From Bordetella parapertussis (GTDB lineage Bacteria > Pseudomonadota > Gammaproteobacteria > Burkholderiales > Burkholderiaceae_E), in NCBI GenBank assembly GCA_945883285.1, contig CAMCXH010000012.1, positions 1 through 34,188 of the forward strand: DNA of 34,188 bases, given 5' to 3'. Below the pieces are notes generated by a model. That model was not told the DNA's origin. It ran no database searches and saw only the letters and a list, made by a program, of their open reading frames with translations. Shown one piece after another: positions 17,285 to 25,636 of the stretch; positions within the stretch are counted from its first letter, which is position 1, and every line of letters begins with the position of its first letter. The position numbers and the translations under genes were made by a program.

Positions 17285-18617
17285 GACGATCAACGCGAGC
17301 CGGCATCCCAGGCGTCTTGAGCTGGGAAAGCTTGAGCGGCATCTGCATGACGCGATCCGCCGTCAACCCCTGCAGCGTCGCGGTCTGCTTGCAATCGGCA
17401 TCTCTCGAAGCGACCGGATCCGTGCCCTGATCGGCCTGCCGGCTGCGATACAGGTGCAGGACGACATGCTCGATGCGCTGGAGTCAGGACTGCGTGCCGA
17501 CGACCGCTACGCGGTCGCCACACCCGAAGAGATCTGGGTCTGGCTGGACGACGCACCGAACGAGTCGATCTGTCGACTGGCAGCACATGGCATCCGTGAA
17601 CGGCTGAATGGCGCCTATGACTGCCAGCTCGAAGACGATCATTCGGCAAGGGTGCGAGTCGACACCGCCGTCGGCGGTACGTTTGACCTGCATGTCGGCA
17701 ACCAGCTGGGCGACATGGCGCAAAGCGTCGCACGGATGCTGGTCGAAGCCCGTGCCGCCGAAGGCCAGATCGCGATCGTCGCCTCGAAAAGCTTCCAGGG
17801 ACAGCAGCTGAGCTCGGATCTCGAGCCACGGCTGCGCCGGGCACTCGAGGCCAACGAACTGGAAGTCCATTACCAGCCGATCATCAACCTTGCCGACATG
17901 CGCTGCAGCGGCCTGGAGGCCCTGGTGCGATGGCCTCAGCCACCCGGCCTGGCACCGGTGAGCGCACCGACGGTGGTCTCGATCTGCGAGAACGCCGGAA
18001 TGATCGGCGAACTGACCCGCTTCGTTCTGAATACCGGCGTGCGGCATTTGTCCGAATGGCAATGCGTCGGGCATCCCCCCGAACTCAGCATCAACCTGTC
18101 GACCCTGAGTCTGACGGACGCGTTTTTTCCGGTGCTGGTCGAGCAGACCTGCGACATCTGGGGCATCTCGCCCACAAGACTGTGCTTCGAGCTGACCGAG
18201 GGTTCGATCGCCCGCAACAATCGCTCGTCCCTCGAATTCATGCACCAGATTCGCGGCCAGGGTTGCCGGCTGTCGATCGACGACTTCGGAACCGGCTACT
18301 CATCGTTTGCCTATCTGCGCCAGTTTCCGGTCGACGAACTGAAGGTCGACAAGTCATTCATGCAGGACATCGAAGGCGCCAGCCCGGACACGCGGATCGT
18401 GAAGGTCCTGATCGAGATTGCTCATGCCTTCGGTCTGTCCGCCGTCGCCGAGGGCGTCGAAAGCGACGCGGCGCTGGCCAACCTGATCGGCATCGGTTGC
18501 GATTCGGTGCAGGGCTGGCTCTTCTCGAAAGCGATGCGCCAGGAAGACGTGGCGGCCTGGATCAACGAGTTCAACTCGCGTGCGTCGACCCAGCCGCGAA
18601 AATTGCGGATGGCGTGA
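17250..18617 (+). CDS. EAL-domain cyclic-di-GMP phosphodiesterase with degenerate GGDEF-like region
   Basis: The C-terminal EAL domain (about residues 190-445 of 455) keeps the catalytic set: Glu in GLEALVRW, Asn in SINLSTLSL, Glu in CFELTEG, the Asp pair in LSIDDFGTGYSS, Lys in ELKVDKSF, Glu in AVAEGVES, and Gln in VQGWLFSK. It should hydrolyse cyclic-di-GMP to pGpG. The N-terminal 180 residues have the length and fold pattern of a GGDEF domain, but where the motif should be there is ATPEEIWVWL, so cyclase activity is not expected. Two ATGs (17250, 17268) both overlap the upstream gene and neither has a clear ribosome-binding site. The 3' end overlaps the convergent cyclo-ligase gene by 47 bases. 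Confidence 0.93.
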   Translation: MRARQSMSLPSETINASRHPRRLELGKLERHLHDAIRRQPLQRRGLLAIGISRSDRIRALIGLPAAIQVQDDMLDALESGLRADDRYAVATPEEIWVWLDDAPNESICRLAAHGIRERLNGAYDCQLEDDHSARVRVDTAVGGTFDLHVGNQLGDMAQSVARMLVEARAAEGQIAIVASKSFQGQQLSSDLEPRLRRALEANELEVHYQPIINLADMRCSGLEALVRWPQPPGLAPVSAPTVVSICENAGMIGELTRFVLNTGVRHLSEWQCVGHPPELSINLSTLSLTDAFFPVLVEQTCDIWGISPTRLCFELTEGSIARNNRSSLEFMHQIRGQGCRLSIDDFGTGYSSFAYLRQFPVDELKVDKSFMQDIEGASPDTRIVKVLIEIAHAFGLSAVAEGVESDAALANLIGIGCDSVQGWLFSKAMRQEDVAAWINEFNSRASTQPRKLRMA

Positions 18618-19194
18618 CCACCGCATCGAGCGGCAGGTCGGTCGGCAGGGGCTCGAAGTCGTCGAGCAGGGCCTCGTCCCAGGCAACGCCAACGGTACGC
18701 ACCGGTAAATTCGGGTCGGCGCGCAAGGCGGCGATCGTGCGGTCATAAAAGCCACCGCCATAGCCCATGCGATAGGCGCGGATATCGAAACCGACGCACG
18801 GCACGATGATCAGCGTGGGCCGCATGGTCACATCACTGGCCGGCCGCGCAATGCCGAAGGCACCCGGCACCAGCGGATCGCCCTGTCGCCAGCTCACGAA
18901 GCGCAGCGGTTGCGCCGCAGCGTCGACCACCGGCAGCGCCAGCCCAGCCCCCTGCACGACCCACTGCGTGGCCAATGGCTCAAGCTGCGGCTCGTTTCGA
19001 ACCGGCCAGTAGATCGCGATCCGCTCGTGGGCGGCATCGCCGACATGGTCTGCCAGGCGCGCCAGCAGTGCTTCGTTGGCCGCCTGGCGCTGCTGTTCAG
19101 TTACCTGTCGGCGCGCCTCGAGCAGCCTGCGTCGCAGGGCATCACGCCCAAACTCGCGTGCTATCCTCGTTTCGCTTGTCGGCTTGATCGCCAT
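18571..19194 (-). CDS. 5-formyltetrahydrofolate cyclo-ligase
   Basis: Converts 5-formyl-THF to 5,10-methenyl-THF using ATP. The 207-residue protein has an N-terminal basic helix (GRDALRRRLLEARRQ) for ATP/phosphate contact, IAIYWPVRNEPQLEPL, LIIVPCVGFDIRAYRMGYGGGFYDRTIA (split signature with the GYGGGFYDR ATP loop), and TVGVAWDEALL. The open frame is about 97 codons longer at the 5' end, but that part is the shadow of the divergent transglycosylase; the ATG at 19194 gives the normal length. Only 49 bases separate it from the divergent gene. In many proteobacteria 6S RNA lies just upstream of this gene; there is no room for it here. Confidence 0.93.
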   Translation of the reverse strand: MAIKPTSETRIAREFGRDALRRRLLEARRQVTEQQRQAANEALLARLADHVGDAAHERIAIYWPVRNEPQLEPLATQWVVQGAGLALPVVDAAAQPLRFVSWRQGDPLVPGAFGIARPASDVTMRPTLIIVPCVGFDIRAYRMGYGGGFYDRTIAALRADPNLPVRTVGVAWDEALLDDFEPLPTDLPLDAVVTPSAIFAAGSTHAS

Positions 19195-19243
19195 CCACGG
19201 TCTCTCACGTCGTTTTCTCGTTTCCTCTTTCGTCGCAGGCAGC

Positions 19244-21334
19244 ATGCCGCCATCCGTCTCTACCGGGCGCCTACTGCGCATCCTGACCATTCTAGGCCTG
19301 GCCCTCGGCCCGTTTCTGCTCGACCGGTTTTTGCCAGGCATCTCGTCGACCTGGGTGGCAAGCGCCTCGGCCCAGACAGGCGCCGCGTCTTGCGGCAAAA
19401 ATTGCTCCAAACCGGCGCGCCAGGCCTTTGCCTCTACCGACGACGCCTTCATCGCTGCGCGCAACGCCGCCGGCCGCAGCGACACTGCCGGCCTGGAGCA
19501 GGCTGCCTCGCAAGCCGGGAATGACCCGCTGGTAGGGGTCTACCTCGACTACTGGCGGCTCAAGCTGCGCCTGGCCGCCTTGCGACGCACCGACTCCGAC
19601 ACCCCGGTTGCCACATCGGTCGATGATCAGGCCCGCGACTTCGTGGCCCGTCACGGCCAGACCATCGTCGGCGATCTGGCCAGGCGCGACTGGCTGCTGG
19701 CGCTCGGTCGGCGCCAGATGTGGACGAGCTTCGATCAGGTCTACCCCGACTGGATCCTGCGCGACGAAGCTGCACCGCGCTGCTACGCGATCCAGTCGCG
19801 GCTGTCTCGCGGCGAGGCTGTCATGGCCGAATCCCGCGAACTGATCATGCAGCCTCGCGAACTCGGCGATGCCTGCAACGACCTGCTGGTGGCCCTGGCA
19901 GCCAGCGGTCAGGCCACGCCTGCCGACCTCTGGCAAAGGCTCGAACTCGCCCTCGAGTCGGGCAACGCCGGCACGGTGCGCCGTGCCGCGATGCTGGCGG
20001 TGCCCAGCCTGGACAACCGGCAGCTCGAGACCGCACTGAGCCGACCGGCCGCCGTCCTCGACAGCACGGCCTCTCGCGAACTCACCGTGATCGGGATGGT
20101 GCTGCTCTCACGCAGCGACCCCGGCGCTGCCGCCGACCGGATGAGCGCGGTCGGCTCACGACTCAAGCCCACTGATCGAGCTTTTGTCTGGTCGCAGATT
20201 GCCGCCAACGGCATGCGCAAACTGCTGCCCGAATCGCTGTCATGGACCCGCGAAGCACGCACCGCCCGCCCATCCGACGAGACGCTCGGCTGGATGACGC
20301 GGGCCGCACTGCGATCGACCGACTGGCCGACCGTCAGGTCGTGCATCGAACGCATGAGTGATGCCGGCCGCAGTGAAGCAGTCTGGACCTACTGGCTGGC
20401 CCGGGCCCTGCAGGCGCAGAGCGACAAGCCCGAGCAGCGGGCCCAGGCGCGAGCGCTTTATGCCGGCATCGCCGGCAAGACCGATTTCTATTCGCAGCTG
20501 GCCACCGAAGAGCTCGGCCAGAAAATCACCCTGCCGCCCAAGGCCGAGGCAGTGGCCGCCCCGGAGCTGGCTGCCGCGCGCGCCAATCCGGGCTTTGCAC
20601 GCGCCGCTCGCTTTTACGAACTCGGTCTGCGCCCCGAAGGCAACCGCGAATGGAATTTCCAGCTGCGCGGCATGAGCGACAGGCAGTTGCTCGCCTCGGC
20701 GCAATACGCCCGGCAGCGCGGCTTTCTCGATCGCATGATCAACAGCTCCGATCGCACCCGCACCGAATTTGACTTCGAGCAGCGCTATCCCTCGCCCTTT
20801 GCCGAACGCCTGCAACCGATCGCACGCGACCAGGGCGTCGACCCGGCCTGGGTCTACGGGCTGATCCGCCAGGAGTCGCGCTTCATCACCGATGCGCGCT
20901 CGAGCGTCGGGGCCTCCGGACTGATGCAGATCATGCCGACCACCGCCACCTGGATTGCCCGCAAGATGGGGGTGCGCGACTTCACCCCATCTCAGATCAA
21001 CGATCTCGACACCAACCTGCAGTTCGGCACCTTCTATCTCAAGACGGTCTTCGAGGATCTCGACCGCTCGGCCGCGCTCGCCTCAGCTGGCTACAACGCC
21101 GGACCCGGCCGTCCGCGCGCCTGGCGGGGCACGCTGACCCAGCCGGTCGAAGGCGCCATCTTTGCCGAACTGGTGCCGTTCACCGAGACCCGCGGCTACG
21201 TCAAGGCGGTGATGTCCAATACCGTCTGGTATGCCTTGCTCTTCGGTGCCGAGGCGCCTTCGCTCAAGGCGATGCTCGGGCAGGTGCAACCCGGCCCGGC
21301 GGTCGCTGCCAAAGCGACGCCCGACGGCAACTGA
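19244..21334 (+). CDS. slt: Soluble lytic murein transglycosylase (Slt70-like)
   Basis: A 696-residue periplasmic enzyme cleaving peptidoglycan glycan strands to 1,6-anhydro products. An N-terminal hydrophobic segment (LLRILTILGLALGPFLL) and an ASAQ site suggest export. A long alpha-helical superhelix region follows, then the catalytic SLT domain with E544 in LIRQESRF, the motif SSVGASGLMQIMP, and the C-terminal AGYNAGPGRPRAWR. The frame is open from 19076, but the upstream part reads across the divergent gene's start; the ATG at 19244 gives a plausible signal sequence. Some members of this family are longer or shorter in the superhelix. Another gene of the same strand follows after 26 bases. 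Confidence 0.93.
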   Translation: MPPSVSTGRLLRILTILGLALGPFLLDRFLPGISSTWVASASAQTGAASCGKNCSKPARQAFASTDDAFIAARNAAGRSDTAGLEQAASQAGNDPLVGVYLDYWRLKLRLAALRRTDSDTPVATSVDDQARDFVARHGQTIVGDLARRDWLLALGRRQMWTSFDQVYPDWILRDEAAPRCYAIQSRLSRGEAVMAESRELIMQPRELGDACNDLLVALAASGQATPADLWQRLELALESGNAGTVRRAAMLAVPSLDNRQLETALSRPAAVLDSTASRELTVIGMVLLSRSDPGAAADRMSAVGSRLKPTDRAFVWSQIAANGMRKLLPESLSWTREARTARPSDETLGWMTRAALRSTDWPTVRSCIERMSDAGRSEAVWTYWLARALQAQSDKPEQRAQARALYAGIAGKTDFYSQLATEELGQKITLPPKAEAVAAPELAAARANPGFARAARFYELGLRPEGNREWNFQLRGMSDRQLLASAQYARQRGFLDRMINSSDRTRTEFDFEQRYPSPFAERLQPIARDQGVDPAWVYGLIRQESRFITDARSSVGASGLMQIMPTTATWIARKMGVRDFTPSQINDLDTNLQFGTFYLKTVFEDLDRSAALASAGYNAGPGRPRAWRGTLTQPVEGAIFAELVPFTETRGYVKAVMSNTVWYALLFGAEAPSLKAMLGQVQPGPAVAAKATPDGN

Positions 21335-21360
21335 TCGGCTTCACGCTACGATCTGAACCC

Positions 21361-22338
21361 ATGAAAAAAAATTCTCGCATCCTGGTAATCGGCGGCTCGG
21401 GCTTCATCGGTACCCATGTCGTGTCTCAACTGGCCGCGCGCGGCCTGCGGGTCATCGTCCCCACGCGACACCGTGAGCGCGCCCGGCATCTGATCGTCCT
21501 GCCGACGGTCGATGTCATCGAAACCCGCCTGGGTTCAGCCGATGCACTCGACAGCCTGATCAGCGGCTGCGACGCGGTCATCAATCTGGTGGGCGTGCTG
21601 CACAGCCAGCCGGGCGGCCTCGATGACCCTTTTGGTGCCGAATTCCGCCGTGCCCATGTCGATCTTCCCGAGGCCATCGTGCGGGCCTGCCAGCGCGCCG
21701 GCGTCCGCAGGCTGGTGCATGTCAGCGCGCTGGGCGTGAGCGACGACCCGGCCATCAAGGGGCCTTCGCGCTACCTGCGCTCCAAGGCCGCCGGCGAGGC
21801 GCACATCCGCCAATCCGCCAATCTCGACTGGACCATCTTTCGCCCGTCGGTGGTGTTCGGCGCCGACGACGCCTTCCTCAATCTGTTCGCGAGCATGCAG
21901 CGCAAGCTGCCGCTGGTGCCGCTGGCGCGTCCGCAGGCGAAATTCCAGCCGATCTGGGTCGAAGACCTGGCGCGCGCCATCGTCAACGTCATCGACAGAC
22001 CGGCCACTTTCGGCAAGACCTACGATCTTGTCGGCCCGCAGATCTTCACGTTGCGTGAACTGGTGGGCATGGCCGGCACCTGGGGCGGCCATCCGCGCCC
22101 GATCATCGGACTGCCCTCGGGCATCGACCGCCTGGTCGCCGGCATCATGGAGATGGCCCCGGTCCCGCCGATGACCATCGACAACCTCGACTCCATGTCG
22201 ATCGACAATGTCAGTCGCGAGGCCTTGAGCCCCGAGCTGGGCATCACCCCCGCGTCGCTGCAGACCATCGGACCCGCGATGTTCGCCGGCGGCAACGAGC
22301 GCCGCTACGGCCAGTGGCGCGAGCAGGCGCATCGGTGA
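21361..22338 (+). CDS. NAD(P)-binding epimerase-like protein, complex I NDUFA9 family
   Basis: A 325-residue atypical short-chain dehydrogenase. The N-terminus holds the Rossmann motif VIGGSGFIGTHVV; further signs are INLVGVLHS, RLVHVSALGVSDD, YLRSKAAGE (the YxxxK pair) and the family's IFRPSVVFGADDAFLN. Relatives include the mitochondrial complex I subunit NDUFA9 and bacterial homologues of unclear role; the mitochondrial protein has a structural and stabilising function. It is 26 bases after slt, and its stop overlaps the GTG of cca (GTGA). No nearby gene points to a particular substrate. Confidence 0.88.
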   Translation: MKKNSRILVIGGSGFIGTHVVSQLAARGLRVIVPTRHRERARHLIVLPTVDVIETRLGSADALDSLISGCDAVINLVGVLHSQPGGLDDPFGAEFRRAHVDLPEAIVRACQRAGVRRLVHVSALGVSDDPAIKGPSRYLRSKAAGEAHIRQSANLDWTIFRPSVVFGADDAFLNLFASMQRKLPLVPLARPQAKFQPIWVEDLARAIVNVIDRPATFGKTYDLVGPQIFTLRELVGMAGTWGGHPRPIIGLPSGIDRLVAGIMEMAPVPPMTIDNLDSMSIDNVSREALSPELGITPASLQTIGPAMFAGGNERRYGQWREQAHR

Positions 22339-23609
22339 CCCCGGGGTCGCATCCCGCCTCCGACGGGCTGCAGTGCTTCGAAGTCGGCGGCGCGGTGCGC
22401 GATGCACTGCTGGGATTGCCGGTCAACGATCGTGACTGGGTGGTGGTGGGTGCCACGCCCGAGCAGATGAGCGCTCGCGGCTTTCGCCCGGTGGGGCGCG
22501 ATTTCCCGGTTTTTCTGCATCCCGAGACCCATGAGGAATACGCGCTCGCGCGCACCGAGCGCAAGACCGCCCGGGGCTACCATGGCTTTCAGGTCTATTG
22601 CGCTCCCGATGTCAGCCTCGAAGACGACCTGCGCCGACGCGACCTCACCATCAACGCGATGGCGCGTGCGCCCGATGGCCGGCTCATCGACCCCTGGGGT
22701 GGCGAGCCCGACCTGCGGGCCGGCCTGCTGCGCCATGTCAGCGAGGCGTTTGCCGAGGACCCGGTCCGCATCCTGCGCACCGCCCGCTTTGCAGCCCGAT
22801 TTGCCGATTTCAGGGTCGCGCCCGACACCCTTGCGCTGATGCAGGTCATGGTGCGCGACGGCGAGGTCGATGCGCTGGTGCCGGAACGCGTCTGGCAGGA
22901 GCTGTCGCGCGGGCTGATGGCGCCGCACCCGTCGCGGATGCTGACCGTGCTGCGCGAGTCCGGGGCACTGGCCCGTCTGATCCCCGAACTCGACGCCCTG
23001 TGGGGTGTGCCGCAGCGCGCCGACCATCATCCCGAAATCGACACCGGCATCCACATGACCATGGTGATCGATGCCGCCGCCATGCTCGCTGCCAGCCTGC
23101 CCGCGCGCTGGGCGGCCTTGCTGCACGATCTGGGCAAGGGCACCACACCGCTCGCGGTGCTGCCCTCGCACATCGGCCACGAGCAACGGTCGGTGCAGCT
23201 TGCCCGCACGGTCTGCGAGCGGCTGAAAGTCCCCAACGACTGCCGTGATCTGGCCCTGATGGCCGCGCGCGACCACGGCAACATTCATCGCGCCGCCGAG
23301 CTGCGCCCGGCCACGATGGTCGAGTTGCTCGAGCGCTGCGATGCGATCCGTAAGCCCGCGCGTTTCATCGAACTGCTCAGCGCCTGCGAGGCCGATCATC
23401 GTGGCCGGCTTGGCTTTACCGAGCGCCCTTATCCGCAGGCCGAACGGTGGCAGCAGGCCCTGTCAGCCGCACGCGGGGTCGATGCCGGCGTCATCGCCGG
23501 CCGGCTCGCGCCCGAACCCCGCGAGACCTTCACCGAGCGAATTCGCACCACCGTGCATGCCGCGCGGGTGGCCGCGGTGACCCGCCTGGGCAAAGGCGAT
23601 CAGGCGTAG
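22335..23609 (+). CDS. cca: CCA-adding tRNA nucleotidyltransferase with HD domain
   Basis: Adds or repairs the 3' CCA of tRNAs. The 424-residue protein has the class II nucleotidyltransferase head: VGGAVRDALLGLPVNDRDWVVVG with the catalytic acidic pair in DRD, EEYALARTERK, and the RRRDLTINAMA motif, then EDPVRILRTARFAARF. A C-terminal HD domain (WAALLHDLGKGTTP, then HIGHEQRSV) is typical of the gamma/beta enzyme and carries phosphohydrolase activity in E. coli. The frame is open from a GTG at 22314; the GTG at 22335, overlapping the previous stop as GTGA, is preferred. The 3' end overlaps the convergent MaoC gene by 10 bases. Confidence 0.95.
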   Translation: MTPGSHPASDGLQCFEVGGAVRDALLGLPVNDRDWVVVGATPEQMSARGFRPVGRDFPVFLHPETHEEYALARTERKTARGYHGFQVYCAPDVSLEDDLRRRDLTINAMARAPDGRLIDPWGGEPDLRAGLLRHVSEAFAEDPVRILRTARFAARFADFRVAPDTLALMQVMVRDGEVDALVPERVWQELSRGLMAPHPSRMLTVLRESGALARLIPELDALWGVPQRADHHPEIDTGIHMTMVIDAAAMLAASLPARWAALLHDLGKGTTPLAVLPSHIGHEQRSVQLARTVCERLKVPNDCRDLALMAARDHGNIHRAAELRPATMVELLERCDAIRKPARFIELLSACEADHRGRLGFTERPYPQAERWQQALSAARGVDAGVIAGRLAPEPRETFTERIRTTVHAARVAAVTRLGKGDQA

Positions 23610-24067
23610 ATCATCCGCACGGTCTCGGCCACGCAAGCCGGCTTGCTCGCCCCTTCGATCTCGATCGTCACCACCGTGACCAGCTGCAGCCCGCCCTTGC
23701 CGGCCGGCCCGCCCTCGATCGCCTCGCAAGACTGCAGGGTCATGCGCGCACGCACTTTGCTTCCGACCCGCACCGGATTCGGAAAGCGCACCTTGTTCAT
23801 GCCGTAGTTGACCGACATCGGCGAGTCGTCGATCGCCAGATTGCGCTGCGAAAACCCGGCAATCAGTGACAGCGTGAGAAAGCCGTGCGCAATCGGCGCA
23901 CCAAACGGTCCGGCCTTGGCACGTTCAACATCGACATGGATCCACTGGTGATCGTCGGTCGCCTCGGCAAATCGCTGGATGCGGTCCTGATCGACGGTAA
24001 GCCAGTCGCTCAGAGCCAGTTCCTTGCCGACCATGCCGGGCAGTTGAGCCATCGTGTAGTGCTGCAT
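23600..24067 (-). CDS. MaoC-family (R)-specific enoyl-CoA hydratase-like protein
   Basis: A 155-residue single hot-dog protein. The hydratase motif is present: the catalytic pair D39 and H44 in ATDDHQWIHVD, followed by GPFGAPIAHGFLTLSL. The second half has YGMNKVRFPNPVRVGSKVRAR, as in the bacterial MaoC dehydratases close to nodulation protein N. Substrate is unknown; related proteins hydrate trans-2-enoyl-CoA. A strong AAGGGAGAC ribosome-binding site precedes the ATG at 24067. It is the last gene of a minus-strand run after the DUF2905 gene (34-base gap), and its stop overlaps the end of cca. Confidence 0.88.
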   Translation of the reverse strand: MQHYTMAQLPGMVGKELALSDWLTVDQDRIQRFAEATDDHQWIHVDVERAKAGPFGAPIAHGFLTLSLIAGFSQRNLAIDDSPMSVNYGMNKVRFPNPVRVGSKVRARMTLQSCEAIEGGPAGKGGLQLVTVVTIEIEGASKPACVAETVRMIYA

Positions 24068-24101
24068 CTTTGTCTCCCTTGGTTGTGATCGATTGTTTGA
24101 A

Positions 24102-24293
24102 TCAGAGTAATCGCGCGATCAGCGCGGCCAGCAATGACAGAAGAATGGTTGAGGTCAGCGGAATCGACCATTCGCGACCGAACAGCCTGAACTGGAAGTC
24201 GCCCGGCAGACGCCCGATTCCAAACCGGCGCAACAGCGGCATCGCTCCCGAGAACAGAAAGAGCGCCAGCGCGACCGCAATGAACCACTTCAC
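24102..24293 (-). CDS. DUF2905 small membrane protein
   Basis: A 63-residue protein with two predicted membrane helices: KWFIAVALALFLFSGAMPLL at the N-terminus and LTSTILLSLLAALIARLL at the end. The loop contains GRLPGDFQF, the signature of DUF2905, and a conserved basic/aromatic stretch. Function is unknown. It starts at a GTG that overlaps the stop of the upstream methyltransferase (GTGA), so translation is coupled. Length agrees with the family. Confidence 0.88.
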   Translation of the reverse strand: MKWFIAVALALFLFSGAMPLLRRFGIGRLPGDFQFRLFGREWSIPLTSTILLSLLAALIARLL

Positions 24294-25540
24294 AACGTCC
24301 CCCTGCGATCACCTCGCCCGAAACCCAGCGCATCATCGGTCAGACCCCGGCCGAAGGCGATCACCTTGAAGAGTTCGCCCATCTCGGCCTCCGACAGCAA
24401 TGTCTGCGCCGCACCCACGGTGCGCGCGGCCTCGATCGCGACAGCCGCCCCGGGGTCATCCGCCTGCGCCGGCAGGGTCAACGCCGCCAGACGCTCGAGC
24501 AATCCGCAGTTGATCAGCCAGCGTGACTGCGTGGTGTAGCCCAGCAGATCCAGACCGGCCGCCGCGCCAGCCCGGGCGATGGCGCTGAAGTCGACATGCG
24601 CGGTCACATCCTGCAAACCGGGCAGATGAAAGACATCGGTATGGACGCGATGGCGGAAATGCGCCACCAGCGTGCCCTGGTCGCGCTGCGGATGGTAGTA
24701 CTCGCGCGCCGAAAAGCCGTAGTCGATCAGCAGCATTGCGCCACGGTGCAAGGCACGGCCCACGGTCTCGACCCAGGCCCGGCCCTGCAGGCCAATCTCC
24801 GAGCGATAGCGGCCCGATGAACCGGGTCCGGCATCGACCTGCTCGCGGGGTGACTCACTCGGCAATTCACTTGGCAACTCACTCGGCAAATCGCCAAGGG
24901 TCTCCTTTACCGCCTCGGCCAGCGCGGTGTCGGCAGCCCGCATCGCCCAGTCAAACGAGCCGTCCTCATTCATCGACACGCCGACTTCGTGCAGCCCGCC
25001 TGCGTCGATCTCGAAGACCCGCACCGGCATCGCGTCGAGCAGTTCATTGGCGATCACCACACCATCGATCTGCGCAGGCAGGGCGTCGAGCCACTGCACG
25101 AAACCAATGCGATCAGGTGCGAGCTGCGCAATCGTCTCGCGCTGACGCTCACGCAGATTGGCCGAGACCTCGACGATCAGATAGCTGCGCGCTGGCGTGC
25201 CCAGCTCATGCAGGGCATTGAGCAGCCCGGCGGCCAGACGCCCCGAGCCGGCGCCGAATTCGACCACCACCGCTTCGGTCTGCCCGAACCACTGCGATAC
25301 CTGCGCCGCCAGGCATTGGGCAAAGAGCGGTGAGAGCTCGGGCGCGGTCACAAAATCGCCCTGCGCCCCGAACTTGCGCATCGGCCCGGCGTAATAGCCC
25401 AGGCCGGGCTCATACAGCAACCGATGCATGAAAGCATCGAATCCGACCCAGCCGCCCTGTTGCGCGATGCCCTCGGCGATTCGCTGCGCCAGCGTGCGGC
25501 TCAGGACAAGCGCTTGGGCATCAGGCGAGGGCAGCGACAT
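24290..25540 (-). CDS. MidA/NDUFAF7-like class I SAM-dependent methyltransferase
   Basis: A 416-residue protein of the SAM-dependent methyltransferase family that includes mitochondrial NDUFAF7 (MidA), an arginine methyltransferase for complex I. Signs are FMHRLLYEPGLGYYAG, DFVTAPELSPLFAQCLA, the SAM loop VVEFGAGSGRLAAGLL, YLIVEVSANLRERQ, VIANELLDAMPV and LLIDYGFSAREYYHP. A low-complexity insert (DLPSELPSELPSESPRE) is encoded by three 12-base repeats and is likely a surface loop. Bacterial substrate is not established. The ATG at 25540 gives the family N-terminus; nine further codons upstream are open. Divergent from the FolM-like gene. Confidence 0.9.
   Translation of the reverse strand: MSLPSPDAQALVLSRTLAQRIAEGIAQQGGWVGFDAFMHRLLYEPGLGYYAGPMRKFGAQGDFVTAPELSPLFAQCLAAQVSQWFGQTEAVVVEFGAGSGRLAAGLLNALHELGTPARSYLIVEVSANLRERQRETIAQLAPDRIGFVQWLDALPAQIDGVVIANELLDAMPVRVFEIDAGGLHEVGVSMNEDGSFDWAMRAADTALAEAVKETLGDLPSELPSELPSESPREQVDAGPGSSGRYRSEIGLQGRAWVETVGRALHRGAMLLIDYGFSAREYYHPQRDQGTLVAHFRHRVHTDVFHLPGLQDVTAHVDFSAIARAGAAAGLDLLGYTTQSRWLINCGLLERLAALTLPAQADDPGAAVAIEAARTVGAAQTLLSEAEMGELFKVIAFGRGLTDDALGFGRGDRRGTL
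24855..24890. repeat. Three 12-base tandem units inside the MidA-like gene
   Basis: The units TCACTCGGCAAT, TCACTTGGCAAC and TCACTCGGCAAA follow each other directly and encode repeated Pro-Ser-Glu-Leu on the minus strand. Length in multiples of three keeps the frame. Confidence 0.9.
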
Positions 25541-25636
25541 GGTCCGATTGTGCCGCAATCGCGGCATTGCACTTAACCCTTACACTTGGCGTCCGATTCG
25601 CAGTGCCCTTTCAAACCTGCCCAAGACCCATCGATC

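Noticed and set aside
19195-19243. Possible 6S RNA upstream of the 5-formyl-THF cyclo-ligase gene
   Set aside because: 6S RNA often lies here in proteobacteria, but only 49 bases separate this gene from divergent slt, which is too short.
25545-25561. Inverted repeat CGATTG-TGCCG-CAATCG between the MidA-like and FolM-like genes
   Set aside because: Six pairs with a five-base centre and no clear promoter nearby; too weak to call an operator.
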